Part shown: one piece after another, positions 46,414 to 55,285 of the stretch | How the letters are laid out: each line of letters starts with the position of its first letter | Position numbering within the stretch: position 1 is the first letter of the stretch | The notes under the pieces: generated by a model | What the model was told of the DNA's origin: nothing | Seen by the model: the letters and a program-made list of their open reading frames with translations, nothing else | The model's database searches: none | Position numbers and translations under genes: made by a program | Assembly (NCBI GenBank): GCA_000482145.1 | Contig: AUXH01000008.1 | Location: 29,308 to 93,307 of the forward strand | Reading direction: 5' to 3' | Origin: Strigomonas culicis | Lineage: Eukaryota; Euglenozoa; Kinetoplastea; Trypanosomatida; Trypanosomatidae | Length of the DNA: 64,000 bases

Positions 46414-49400
46414 ATGGCGACTAGTGCCACCTCCTTTCCCGCACTGCCTAGCGACGCCAACCGCGAGGTTGTATTCTTTGAGGATGCGTGTGAAGAGCTA
46501 CGATGCGTCGTGTGCCGCTGTGTGCTCATCGACCCCCGGGTGCTGCACTGTCAGCACATATTCTGCCTGCGGTGCCTCTTCTCGCAGGTGCAGTACGACC
46601 GCGGCGAGCGGCTGCGCATCACGTGCCCCTTTCGCTGCCTCGGCGAGACGGTGACGCTCGGCGACATCCGCACGGTGCAGCGCATCCCGCTGCTCTCCAA
46701 CGTCGTGCACCTGGTGCGGAAAAGGCTGATGGAGGTTGAGGAGCGTGCGAGCAGGGCCGTCGCGCCCACGGGCGCCGCCACCCGTGTGACCGGCAGACCC
46801 GGCGACCTGCAGGAGGACCCCCCTGAGACGGAGGCCGCCACGGACGACGCGCCGGCGGAGAAGGTCATGGAATGCGAGTGGTGCTCGACGGACACGGCGT
46901 CCTACCACGTGTGCCCGGACTGCACGAGCCGGCTGTGCAACAGGTGCCGCGGACCCTTCTCAGCGCACCACTTCCTGTGCACGGGCCTGCGGCAGCAGGC
47001 CGGCGGGCGGTCCGGCGCCCCGGACGGCGGCGGCGTCCTCTCCCCCCTCGCGCGCGCGTTCCAGGGGGCGGAGGCGGAGCTGGACGCGGCGGACGGCGCG
47101 TCGGCCGACGGCGCGCACCACGCGCGCACCTTCGCCGCCATTCAGCAGCCGCAGGATCTCGCCGTGGGCGTGCGGCACTTTCCGTTTCTCGTCTTACCCA
47201 AGGAGATCCAGCACCTGGTGGAGAAGCACATGATCGCGCAGCAACTGTCGCCGCTGAGTGTGCACATTGTCGACCTGCAAAAAATACGCTTGGTGACCAA
47301 ACAGACGCAGGTGCAGTGCTCCCAATCCGCGTCCGGCTTCTCCACGAACTATGAGGTGATCCCCACGCTGGCGGTGGGACCCTACGAGCTCGACCTCACG
47401 TCGACGCGATGGGGGTACGGCCACCGCGGCACCGACGTGCTGCTGTTTCTCGCAAATGTGCTGCGCGTCACGCACAAGACGCTCGACAATCTGCTCTCCG
47501 TGTGCCGAGAGGTGAACGTGGTGCTGGGCGAGCTGCGCAGTCAGGCCCGCAAGGCGCTGATCGAGGATAACCAGGGGTTCCGCGTCTACGGGATTCACGT
47601 CCTGCAGGCGGCCCGGCAGTACCTCGCCGTGGCGAGCGTCGTCCTCTCCTTCCTCGTGCGCATTCGCTTTCTGGAGGGCATCATGGGCGACTGCATCGTC
47701 AACCGCTACCACCAGATCTGGGCGCAGCGCGCCCCGTCCGAGAAGCACGCGCTGCGCACGCGCTGCCTGAGCTTCCTCACGACGGACATGGAGCTCGGTG
47801 GCGACCTCGACGTGGGCATGCGCCGCATCGCCTCCAAGTGCGACGATTTGAAAGAGTACCTTCAGCAGCTCGCGCGGGAGCTGGAGGAGCAGCAGTGCCA
47901 GTACGTGTTGCGGATGCAGCGCGCTCGCCAGCCGCCGCGCGCGGCCACGGCGCCGCCATGCCCCTCCGCGAAGGGGGTGCCGGACCAGTCCACGGGCCGC
48001 CGGCCCTGGTTCTCGGCGGGCGGCACGGGCGGCGCGCGGCGCGCGAAGATCCCTGCCAAGCGGGAGGGCGCGTCCGACCCGGTGTCCGCGCTGTACGCCG
48101 ACCACACCTTCCTGGGTCAGTTGCAGGAGCGGGAGCACTCCGTGCGCGGGCTCACGCTGTCCGTCCTGGTCGGCCTGGAGACGTGCCTGCAGCTGCGGCA
48201 CTGGACGTGGTACTTCTCCAACACCACCTTCCGCGAGTGCGGCGTGGGCGAGGAGCGGGAGGAGACACTGCTGTTGCAGGAGAAGTCGCTGCAGCTCCTG
48301 TGCGACGCCATCACGCGGCTGATCCACAAGGACATAATCTACTGCTACCTGTATCAGGGCGCCGTGTCGGGCAGCGAAAGGGCGTCCACGTTCGAGTTCG
48401 CGGGAGACGCACTGAGTATGGGCCTCCGCCGCGACACGCTGGAGAATACCACCATGTTTGACTTCGAGGCCTTCAACGTGGAGGGCTCCGACTTTCAAAA
48501 GCTCCGCGAGTCTGTCGTCGCCCTGGAGTCCGACGAGCAGTTCTTCGAGAACGCGCGCAGTTTTGACAACCAGTCGCGTCTACGCGACCTCATGTGCAAC
48601 GTCATGGAGTCCCATTATGACGTGCACATGAGGTTTTTCACGGAATGGGCGGCGATGGAGGAGAGGCAGCAAGACGAGCTGTGGGAGCTGCTGCAGCAGC
48701 AGTTCGAGGTGGCGAAGCCCAACGTGGAAACCTTCCTGGTCGATTTGGGATTTCCCTTTCCCGCGCTGAAGACGACGCTCTTCGACACGGATGAGGCGAT
48801 CTGCAGCACGTGTGCGCCCCGCGGCGTGATGCTCGACGTGGACCTGCGCACGAAGGGCCGCAGGCTGCACCAGACGGACTTCCGCCGCCGCAGCGCAGCC
48901 TTTGGCAGCTGCGTCGCCTTCGGTCAGATGCTCGTGGATGTCGCTAACGGATCGGTGCCGCTGCGGTTTCGCGCGGATGGCGGCGGCGGCACCGCGGAGG
49001 AGCCGGCCGGCGCCGCACCGGAGGGGGAGCAACCGGGCGAGCCGGATGAGCAGACGGTGGAGTTCCTGCAGTCCATGGCCGCGCCGTGCCTCTTCCCCGG
49101 CGCCCCCATCCCGGAGCCGGGCCCTGCGGCTGCTGGGGCCGACCGCCCGCTGGGAGTGGAGGGGCCGGTGTCGGGGCGTTGCAGCCGCGGCGTCTCCGCC
49201 GCGACGAGCTTGACCGAGCGTCCGCGTCTGCTGGACGACCTGCAGTTCAATAAGGAGGAGCTGCACGGGCTGCCGATGAGCTTCCGCTGTTTCCTGCGGC
49301 AGCCGCACGAGGAGGACACGGAGAGGGAGGAGCCGGAGGCGGTCGAGGCGGAGGGGGCTGCAGCGGGGCAGACGGAGGGCAGCAAAGGCAAGCGCGCAAA

Positions 49401-49827
49401 GGGGCTGTACGAGACGAGTGCCCTTACCTTTTGTCAGGAGCGTCTCTTTGCCGTGGACGACGATGAGAGTAACGTCACCCTGTTACGCGCCGAACCTGTC
49501 CGCAGTGATCCGAATGGCTTCCTGAAGGCGTCGGTCCAGTTCAAGAAGCAGTTCCGCTTCGCGCCGAACAAAACGACCACGGTGTCGGAGGTGAGTGTCA
49601 CTGTACCCTTTTACGTGGGGACGTACAACTACAAGAACAGCAATCTGTTTCACTACTTTTTTGTGGATGGGCAGACGGGACAGGTGTGGTTGACACCCCC
49701 GGAGGAGGACAGCGTTCTCTTCACATCGAAGGTGACGCGTGTGATTGGCTCGCCGCTGTTTTTTATTGCATTCAATGCTGTGCTCGCCCGTTTTGCGCTA
49801 CAAAACACCAAGATGCTCACCATTTAA
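46414..49827 (+). CDS. RING/B-box (TRIM-like) protein, probable E3 ubiquitin ligase
   Basis: An 1137-residue protein. The N-terminal RING finger is C3HC4-type: Cys31-x2-Cys34, Cys46, His48, Cys51-x2-Cys54, Cys71-x3-Cys75 ('RCVVC', 'HCQHIFCLRC', 'CPFRC'). A second zinc module at about residues 150-190 has CxxC...CxxC...CxxC...HH ('CEWC', 'CPDC', 'CNRC', 'AHHFLC'), a B-box. Helical segments follow, then a C-terminal region with 'TVSEVSVTVPFYVGTYNYKN' and 'GQTGQVWLTPPEED', beta-rich, and a hydrophobic stretch near the end (residues about 1110-1130). The RING-B-box-helical order resembles TRIM proteins, so a ubiquitin ligase role is likely. The C-terminal domain type is unknown. Gly/Ala/Pro-rich linkers separate the domains. 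The start is the first ATG. Confidence 0.9.
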   Translation: MATSATSFPALPSDANREVVFFEDACEELRCVVCRCVLIDPRVLHCQHIFCLRCLFSQVQYDRGERLRITCPFRCLGETVTLGDIRTVQRIPLLSNVVHLVRKRLMEVEERASRAVAPTGAATRVTGRPGDLQEDPPETEAATDDAPAEKVMECEWCSTDTASYHVCPDCTSRLCNRCRGPFSAHHFLCTGLRQQAGGRSGAPDGGGVLSPLARAFQGAEAELDAADGASADGAHHARTFAAIQQPQDLAVGVRHFPFLVLPKEIQHLVEKHMIAQQLSPLSVHIVDLQKIRLVTKQTQVQCSQSASGFSTNYEVIPTLAVGPYELDLTSTRWGYGHRGTDVLLFLANVLRVTHKTLDNLLSVCREVNVVLGELRSQARKALIEDNQGFRVYGIHVLQAARQYLAVASVVLSFLVRIRFLEGIMGDCIVNRYHQIWAQRAPSEKHALRTRCLSFLTTDMELGGDLDVGMRRIASKCDDLKEYLQQLARELEEQQCQYVLRMQRARQPPRAATAPPCPSAKGVPDQSTGRRPWFSAGGTGGARRAKIPAKREGASDPVSALYADHTFLGQLQEREHSVRGLTLSVLVGLETCLQLRHWTWYFSNTTFRECGVGEEREETLLLQEKSLQLLCDAITRLIHKDIIYCYLYQGAVSGSERASTFEFAGDALSMGLRRDTLENTTMFDFEAFNVEGSDFQKLRESVVALESDEQFFENARSFDNQSRLRDLMCNVMESHYDVHMRFFTEWAAMEERQQDELWELLQQQFEVAKPNVETFLVDLGFPFPALKTTLFDTDEAICSTCAPRGVMLDVDLRTKGRRLHQTDFRRRSAAFGSCVAFGQMLVDVANGSVPLRFRADGGGGTAEEPAGAAPEGEQPGEPDEQTVEFLQSMAAPCLFPGAPIPEPGPAAAGADRPLGVEGPVSGRCSRGVSAATSLTERPRLLDDLQFNKEELHGLPMSFRCFLRQPHEEDTEREEPEAVEAEGAAAGQTEGSKGKRAKGLYETSALTFCQERLFAVDDDESNVTLLRAEPVRSDPNGFLKASVQFKKQFRFAPNKTTTVSEVSVTVPFYVGTYNYKNSNLFHYFFVDGQTGQVWLTPPEEDSVLFTSKVTRVIGSPLFFIAFNAVLARFALQNTKMLTI

Positions 49828-50187
49828 ACGTACACGCTCTTTCCCACATACAAACATGCCATTGTTATTAGTATTTAATAAAAGCAACAAGCTTACCCAT
49901 CACAGTGAAAAATGACGAACAATCAATCAAACAAACAAAAGATAAACCTTGTAGAATGGGGTACCATTTCTTTCGACTTGAGTACGGGTAACGAGACACT
50001 TATGACTATGATTGAGTAACTGCGTTCGTATGTGGAATGAACACTTACCAGCTCTTTTCCTTTTCCTTCATTTACTCTTTTCTACTCGTTTGCGCTACCA
50101 TCACCGGCCCTTTTCACTAAAAAAAGCCGCCTGCACAATTAATAACGATACTAGTAACAGAGAGATCACTGTGAGTCTGCGCTTGCC
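49828..50187 (+). other. Intergenic region
   Basis: AT-rich gap of 360 bases with a pyrimidine-rich stretch 50055-50094 as the likely acceptor tract. The minor run of A at 50120-50126 and AG 50126-50127 follow it. Nothing else is evident. Confidence 0.45.
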
Positions 50188-51105
50188 ATGTCTCTCAAGT
50201 TTACACACAGAGACCTCGCCGCGGATGATTATAAGCCTGTGGGCTCGCTCTTCATGAACATGATGGACAGGGACACCGTGGTGCCGCGCCATCATCGCAA
50301 CGCCTCTGCGCGTTACCGGTACGACCGCAGCCTGGCCTTCACGGACCTCTGCCTGTACCCCGACACCGCGGTGAAGAACCGATCGGCGACCCCACTGCGC
50401 GGCCGCCGCTGCTTCACCGAGTTGGACCGCCATTTCACGTTCGACGACAAGGCGCCGGTGGAGACGCCCCGTAGCGGCCGCGCGCACGGCACGCTCTGCC
50501 CCAGCGACCAGCTCGACATGCGGCTGCAGCTACACGAGGACGCCGTCGTCTCCGCGCGCCGGAAGCGCTACGTCCCCGAGCCGGGCCGCCGCGCCGCGTC
50601 GGCCGACTTCTCGCGCTACCGGGGCGACGATCGCACGCCGACGGCGGCCAGCACACCCCTGCGCGTACAGACCCCTCGGAAGGCACTCGAAGACCACCTC
50701 GGCTGCGGGTCCCTCATCCCCAAGGAAGAGTCCCCGAAGGTGCGGATGACGCCCCCGCCGATGGAGCACAAGCCGCGCACCGCGGGACTGCGCATCTTCC
50801 CTGAGAAGCAGCTGCCGTCGCGCGAGGCGAAGCACGGCGGCGTGAAGATGGTCCCCCCGCCGGCCCACTGGAAGAGTGTCACCGAGCGGCAGAGTGAGTT
50901 CCTCACCTTCGGTGTCGCCCGTACGGAGAGCCCGGCGCGTCGGTTGTACCGAAACGAGAGTAGTATCCAGGTGGCGGACCGCGCGACGGCGGCCGCTGCC
51001 TCCCCGCGCTGTGACGAGGCGCAGCGCTGGCGGGGTCGTGCACGTAGTGCCAATCCGACCCACCGAGGCTACGACATTATCACGGGACGAAAGCTGCAGT
51101 ACTAG
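50188..51105 (+). CDS. Small basic hypothetical protein
   Basis: A 305-residue basic protein (many Arg and Lys, estimated pI above 9) with no recognised domain. It is Pro/Arg-rich, with short aromatic motifs such as 'YRYDRSLAF', 'RRCFTELDRHF' and 'EFLTFGVA'. The C-terminus ends in 'NPTHRGYDIITGRKLQY', a Gly-Tyr/Ile-Thr-Gly tail of a kind I have seen near the end of several flagellum-associated proteins ('N(I/P)ITG'-like). That is a weak clue. No signal peptide or membrane segment is seen. The start is the first ATG in the frame. Confidence 0.8.
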   Translation: MSLKFTHRDLAADDYKPVGSLFMNMMDRDTVVPRHHRNASARYRYDRSLAFTDLCLYPDTAVKNRSATPLRGRRCFTELDRHFTFDDKAPVETPRSGRAHGTLCPSDQLDMRLQLHEDAVVSARRKRYVPEPGRRAASADFSRYRGDDRTPTAASTPLRVQTPRKALEDHLGCGSLIPKEESPKVRMTPPPMEHKPRTAGLRIFPEKQLPSREAKHGGVKMVPPPAHWKSVTERQSEFLTFGVARTESPARRLYRNESSIQVADRATAAAASPRCDEAQRWRGRARSANPTHRGYDIITGRKLQY

Positions 51106-51562
51106 CGTAGCCGCGGACTGCCTGTGCGCGAGAAGTGTGTGTATCAATAGACGAGATCGCAGTGAAACATGGTATCCATATGCGCGTTTGTCTTACACAT
51201 GTATATTCTGTACCTACGGAAAATTCCGTCTCTCTCTTTTTCTCTTCAACAGTGTGCGGAGGACAGAGTTGGGAGACATTTCTTCTTCTCGCTCTTGTGC
51301 GTTGCGCTGTCCGATAGGCTAGAGGCGTATCGCAACTGTATTTTATAGATCCTAGAAATCATGCAACTAAACGACAATGTGAACGACTGATTAAAAGCTC
51401 CGTGAATGACGTGCACTGCAGATGTAAGGTTTTTCTTTGTTTTTTTTGTGCTTACACTTCTGTTTGCTTTCTTCTTTCCCTTCTTTTTTTTTTTCGCATA
51501 CAGTGATTTGCATAAGACCCTTTGTACATACCATCATATTGTTGTTCTTGGTTTCGATAGCC
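51106..51562 (+). other. Intergenic region with splice acceptor
   Basis: The long T-tract 51466-51494 leads to AG 51502-51503, the probable acceptor for the CCDC25 gene with a 60-base leader. An upstream frame (51437-51562) has no ATG and is untranslated. Nothing else is seen. Confidence 0.5.
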
Positions 51563-52189
51563 ATGGTGTTCTACTTTACTCTCTTCTCGGACCCGAGCGT
51601 CGTCTGCTACATGGGCCGCGACAAGTACGAGAACGAGGAGCTGATCAAGTTTGGCTGGCCGGAGGACATTTGGTTTCACGTCGACAAGCACAGTAGCGCG
51701 CACGTGTACGTCCGCATGCCGAAGGGGAAGGGCATGGACGACCTGAGCCCTGCCATGATCGAGGAGTGCTGCCAGCTCACCAAGCAGAACAGTATCGAGG
51801 GGTGCAAGCTCAACGATATCCGCATCGTGTACACGCCGTGGTCCAACTTGCACAAAACGAACGACATGGCGGTCGGACAGATCGGCTTCCACAAGGAAAA
51901 CCTGCGCCGCTACTTCACCGTCGCGAAGAAGGACACCCAGGTGCTGAAACGCCTAGAGAAGACGAAGGTGGAGAAGAACGACGTGGACTTCCGGAAGCTG
52001 CGCGAGGAGCGCGACGCGGAGGAGCGCAAGGAGCAGCGCGCGGTCAAGACGGCCCAGCAGGAGCAGGAGAAGAAGGAGCGCGAGGAGACGAAGCGCCAGG
52101 AGGAGATCCGCACCTACGCAGCGGTGATGACCGAGGACCACATGCGAAACAACCAGGGCGAGGTGCCGGATGAGGACGACTTTATGTGA
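51563..52189 (+). CDS. CCDC25: CCDC25 family protein (NFACT-R-like domain)
   Basis: A 208-residue protein matching CCDC25 along its full length (the human protein is also about 208). Visible matching segments are 'YMGRDKYENEELIKFGWPEDIWFHVDK', 'SSAHVYVRMPKGK', 'VYTPWSNLHKTNDMAVGQIGFHKE' and 'RLEKTKVEKNDVDF'. The N-terminal 110 residues form the NFACT-R-like fold and the rest is a charged coiled coil ending in an acidic '(D/E)EDDFM'. NFACT-R domains are otherwise found in RQC2/NEMF. In human cells CCDC25 has been linked to DNA binding at the cell surface, while in other eukaryotes its role is not clear. It probably acts in the cytosol. The start is the first ATG after the acceptor. Confidence 0.94.
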   Translation: MVFYFTLFSDPSVVCYMGRDKYENEELIKFGWPEDIWFHVDKHSSAHVYVRMPKGKGMDDLSPAMIEECCQLTKQNSIEGCKLNDIRIVYTPWSNLHKTNDMAVGQIGFHKENLRRYFTVAKKDTQVLKRLEKTKVEKNDVDFRKLREERDAEERKEQRAVKTAQQEQEKKEREETKRQEEIRTYAAVMTEDHMRNNQGEVPDEDDFM

Positions 52190-52505
52190 GCAGCATGCTA
52201 CTCTGTTATTTAATTAATCTCTAATGGATTCTCACTTTTGATCGGGCGCGACGATCCACCTCGCATGACGGCTGCCCGGTTAGGAGAATACGCTTAAAAA
52301 AAAAATAATGACTTGGAGCAATGAAAGATCTGAGCTTTTCTATTCCAACCACAGTCGTCCATCCTCTATGGATCACTTGATGGTTGATCATAGCCAATCC
52401 GTTTACTCTTTTCCCCACCTCACTTTTTTTTTTCTTTTACTCAAAGTTAATCGCATCTGCTCCATTAGTGCCGCCCGTTCCACATCGTCTATTTTGTTTC
52501 GGTCC
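52190..52505 (+). promoter_or_regulatory. Intergenic region; splice acceptor defining the next start
   Basis: A pyrimidine tract 52410-52439 followed by AG 52445-52446. From there the first ATG is 52506. An ATG at 52308 is in the same frame but lies before this acceptor and would place the tract inside the coding sequence, so it is rejected as the start. Confidence 0.55.
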
Positions 52506-54164
52506 ATGCCCCTCCTGCTGTCGACGTGTGCGATGCACACCCTCACCACGGCCGCACGGCGACGGGCCGGCCCGCTGTGCCCGCCGGTCCCCTCCGCGCT
52601 GCGGCTCGCCAGACGGCACATGCGCACACGCAAGGTGGCGACGGTGGAGGAGTCGCTGCGCTTCTCCCTACAGCTGCTCGACCCCGCCCTGCAGCGCCGC
52701 CCGCCGGCGCCGCTCGACCTGGGGCCCTTCGCTGCCGTCCAGGAGCAGCTCGTGCTGTCGCCGGCGGACATGACGGAGCCGACCATCTGGCAGAGCGCGA
52801 CCCTGCAGGAAGCGTGGCGCGCCTACCACGCCGCGTACATGGCCGCGAGCGCCGCCGACCCGCCCCGCGCGGCGGAGCTGCGCGACGCCGACCTCGTGAC
52901 GCTCGCCCAGTGCACCGCCCACGTGGAGACGCAGCACCTGCTCTCGCTGCTGCCGGCCGCACTGCGCGAGGCGCTCGTGCAGCACCCGGACTTCGCGCTG
53001 TCGACGGTGGAGGAGTTCTTCGTGCATGTCGGCCAGGACGTCGAGGTGCGCGGGGACGACTGGGTGGTGCGCCTTCCGCCGCCGTCCCTCGATGACCTGC
53101 ACCAGCTCCTCGCGCGTGTAGGCCGCTTCGGCGCGGATGGCCGCGGGTGTGTGCCCGGGACGGCGCACCGCGTCTCCGTGTGGCGCGGCCGGCGCGGCGA
53201 GTCGCTGGGGGTGACGCTGCGCGTCGGCCGCTACGTGCCGAACGCGGCTAAGGCACTGCTGCCGCTGGCGCTGCAGGGCAGCGTGCTCATCCTCTCCAAG
53301 GCCGGCAAGGGCAAGACGACGCTGCTGCGCGACCTCAGCTCCTCCCTGGCGCACGAGGCCTCCATGCCGCGCGTAACAGTGGTCGACACGTCGAACGAGA
53401 TTGGCGGCGACGGGCCGCTTCCCATGGCATTTCTCGGGCGCTGCCGCCGCCTGCAGGTGGCGCGCCGCGAGGACCAGGGGCGGAGCATGATCGAGGTGAT
53501 CCAGAACCACTCGCCGGAGTTTCTCGTCGTGGACGAGCTCGCGAACGCGGAGGAGGCGGATGCGGCGTGGTCCATCGCCCAGCGCGGCGTCAACCTCGTC
53601 GGGACCTGCCACGGGGAGCGGCTGGCAGACCTCCTCCAGAACCGCGCGCTGAACCTCCTCGTCGGCGGCGCCGCGCACGCCTTCCTCAGCAACGAGGAGC
53701 GGCGGCTGCGCAACAAGACGAAGAAGACAATCCTCGAGCGGCCCCACGTGTCGCCCTTCGACTTTGTGGTCGAGCTGCACACGCGCAGCAAGGGCCACCT
53801 CTACCACGACGTGAACCGCGCGGTCGACCTGTTGCTGGATGGGCAGGACGCGTCGCAGAACGCCTCCGTTGGGTGCGAGCTGCGCCTCAGCGAGGCGCTG
53901 CCAGAGCAGGTCGAGCTGACAATCAAGAAGGGCAAGAGCAGCACCAACCCCTTCGCGTCCACAGCGCTGGACGAGGGCGAGGTCGCGACGTCGTTCAAGT
54001 CTTACACGGACCGTGACGGCTACACGTCCTTCCCGGGAGACGACAAACGTCAGAGAGGAAATCATGCGCACAGTTACAGTAACAGGCGCGGCGCCGGTGG
54101 TGGCAACAAACAGAAGAGGAAATCCGACGAGCAGTTGTACAGCGAGTTAAGTGAACTGCTGTAA
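52506..54164 (+). CDS. Ycf45/SpoIIIAA-like AAA-type ATPase, probably mitochondrial
   Basis: A 552-residue ATPase whose C-terminal half (about residues 255-460) closely follows the Ycf45 (plastid)/SpoIIIAA (sporulation) family. It has Walker A S-K-A-G-K-G-K-T-T (264-272, Lys270), then the family signature 'VDTSNEIGGDG' (293-303), 'MIEVIQNHSPEFLVVDE' with Walker B at 340-344, 'IAQRGVNLVGTCHGERL' and 'LVGGAAHAFLSNEERRLRNKTKKTILERP', 'VELHTR'. The first 40 residues are Arg/Leu/Ala-rich and acid-free, as in a mitochondrial import presequence. The segment 45-250 is unassigned. The family is known from cyanobacteria, plastids and Firmicutes, where it may act on membranes or DNA; its role in trypanosomatids is unknown. 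Confidence 0.88.
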   Translation: MPLLLSTCAMHTLTTAARRRAGPLCPPVPSALRLARRHMRTRKVATVEESLRFSLQLLDPALQRRPPAPLDLGPFAAVQEQLVLSPADMTEPTIWQSATLQEAWRAYHAAYMAASAADPPRAAELRDADLVTLAQCTAHVETQHLLSLLPAALREALVQHPDFALSTVEEFFVHVGQDVEVRGDDWVVRLPPPSLDDLHQLLARVGRFGADGRGCVPGTAHRVSVWRGRRGESLGVTLRVGRYVPNAAKALLPLALQGSVLILSKAGKGKTTLLRDLSSSLAHEASMPRVTVVDTSNEIGGDGPLPMAFLGRCRRLQVARREDQGRSMIEVIQNHSPEFLVVDELANAEEADAAWSIAQRGVNLVGTCHGERLADLLQNRALNLLVGGAAHAFLSNEERRLRNKTKKTILERPHVSPFDFVVELHTRSKGHLYHDVNRAVDLLLDGQDASQNASVGCELRLSEALPEQVELTIKKGKSSTNPFASTALDEGEVATSFKSYTDRDGYTSFPGDDKRQRGNHAHSYSNRRGAGGGNKQKRKSDEQLYSELSELL

Positions 54165-54430
54165 CGTCCGTGTCAACAACAACAACAACAAACAAAAAAA
54201 AAACTACCTCTCTTCCAATAGGACTGCTGTCATATATAGTGTTTTTCTTCTTTCGGCGTCCTTCTGTTGTCCTTTATTTCCTTGTCCCTTTTTGGGTGTG
54301 TCGAGTGTCTGTTATGCAACACCTATACGATTAGAAGGATGTATGTGTGTCACCCGTGCTGTTTAAGGAGGGATCTCCGTACTTCTTCTTCGCTCTTTCG
54401 TCCTTTTCTTCCAGTTGAGCAAAGTGTAGC

Positions 54431-54922
54431 ATGCTTCCTTGGCGACGGTGTGCGGCCAGCCACGGGCGCCGGCTGTCGTTGCAGGCACGACGATGCCTCT
54501 CCACGAGCGCGACCGCCACGAGCCGCATGCTCTTCACCCTGCAGGAGCAGCACCGCAGGGCACGGCAGCAGCGAACGGTGGAGAGCGGGCGCGCCTGCGA
54601 GGCGCTCGAGCAGCGGGCCTGGGCGCTGATCGAGTCGCTCCACGAGCGGGATGTGGACGAGGCGGATGCTGCCCAACTGGCCGAGTACCTGTCGGCGTGG
54701 GGGTACTTTTCGACCTTCTGGGACAATGGGCTCGACGGGCCGGCGCGGGCCAAGTCCGGCGACGTGGAGCATGGTGCGACCGCGCTGCTGGAGGGGCTGC
54801 CCTCGGCGAGCGAGATGCTCGACCGAGCGACGGAGGACGCGAAGGTGCAGAATCGCGTGCGCCAAGAAGCGGTGCCGCCACCGAAGCGTTCAGACCCGCT
54901 AGACCAGATCTTTGACTTTTGA
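54431..54922 (+). CDS. Small hypothetical protein, probable mitochondrial
   Basis: A 163-residue protein. Residues 1-30 are Arg/Ser/Ala/Leu-rich without acidic residues, as in mitochondrial presequences. The rest is helical and acidic: 'LEQRAWALIESLHERDVDEADAAQLAEYLSAWGYFSTFWDNGL' followed by a linker and a C-terminal 'RSDPLDQIFDF'. The 'LAEYLSAWGYFSTFWDNGL' segment is the most conserved-looking part. I do not recognise the family; assembly factors or mitoribosomal subunits are possible, but this is not supported by a motif. The start is the first ATG in the mRNA leader after the gap at 54165-54430, which holds CA/AC repeats and T-tracts. Confidence 0.8.
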   Translation: MLPWRRCAASHGRRLSLQARRCLSTSATATSRMLFTLQEQHRRARQQRTVESGRACEALEQRAWALIESLHERDVDEADAAQLAEYLSAWGYFSTFWDNGLDGPARAKSGDVEHGATALLEGLPSASEMLDRATEDAKVQNRVRQEAVPPPKRSDPLDQIFDF

Positions 54923-55285
54923 CGTCGGCGTAGGGCCGTATGGAAGCCGCTTAAGATGGGCTATTTTACGCTTTCTACAGATACTACTTTCCCATTTGTT
55001 GTTCACGCTTCTCTCCGTTTGGCGGCTCAACTCATTGTGCTGATGTTATTATTCATGCTGATGAACCTTTTCTTTCCCGCCATTCTTCCCGTCCACAAGA
55101 ACCCATTGCCTTTGCTTTTTTTAGTCTCTTATCTCATTATTATACTCATTGTACTTGCGTGTGTGTTCTAACCGCATTCTTTGTTTCTTTTTTTTTGCTT
55201 TCATTTTGCTCTTCCTGTATTTATTTTCCTTTTGCGTTTTCTTTTCTATCCCACTCGTTACTTTCCCCCTCGTGTGCCTACCACC
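54923..55285 (+). other. Intergenic region with long leader
   Basis: Pyrimidine-rich. The tract 55085-55122 with AG 55123-55124 is the nearest acceptor before the next ATG. Between it and 55286 there is no ATG, giving a leader of about 160 bases full of T-rich sequence. Confidence 0.45.

Noticed and set aside
52308..52505. In-frame ATG at 52308 as start of the Ycf45-like gene
   Set aside because: The pyrimidine tract and AG 52445-52446 lie downstream of this ATG, so it would be outside the mature mRNA, and the extension has UTR-like composition.
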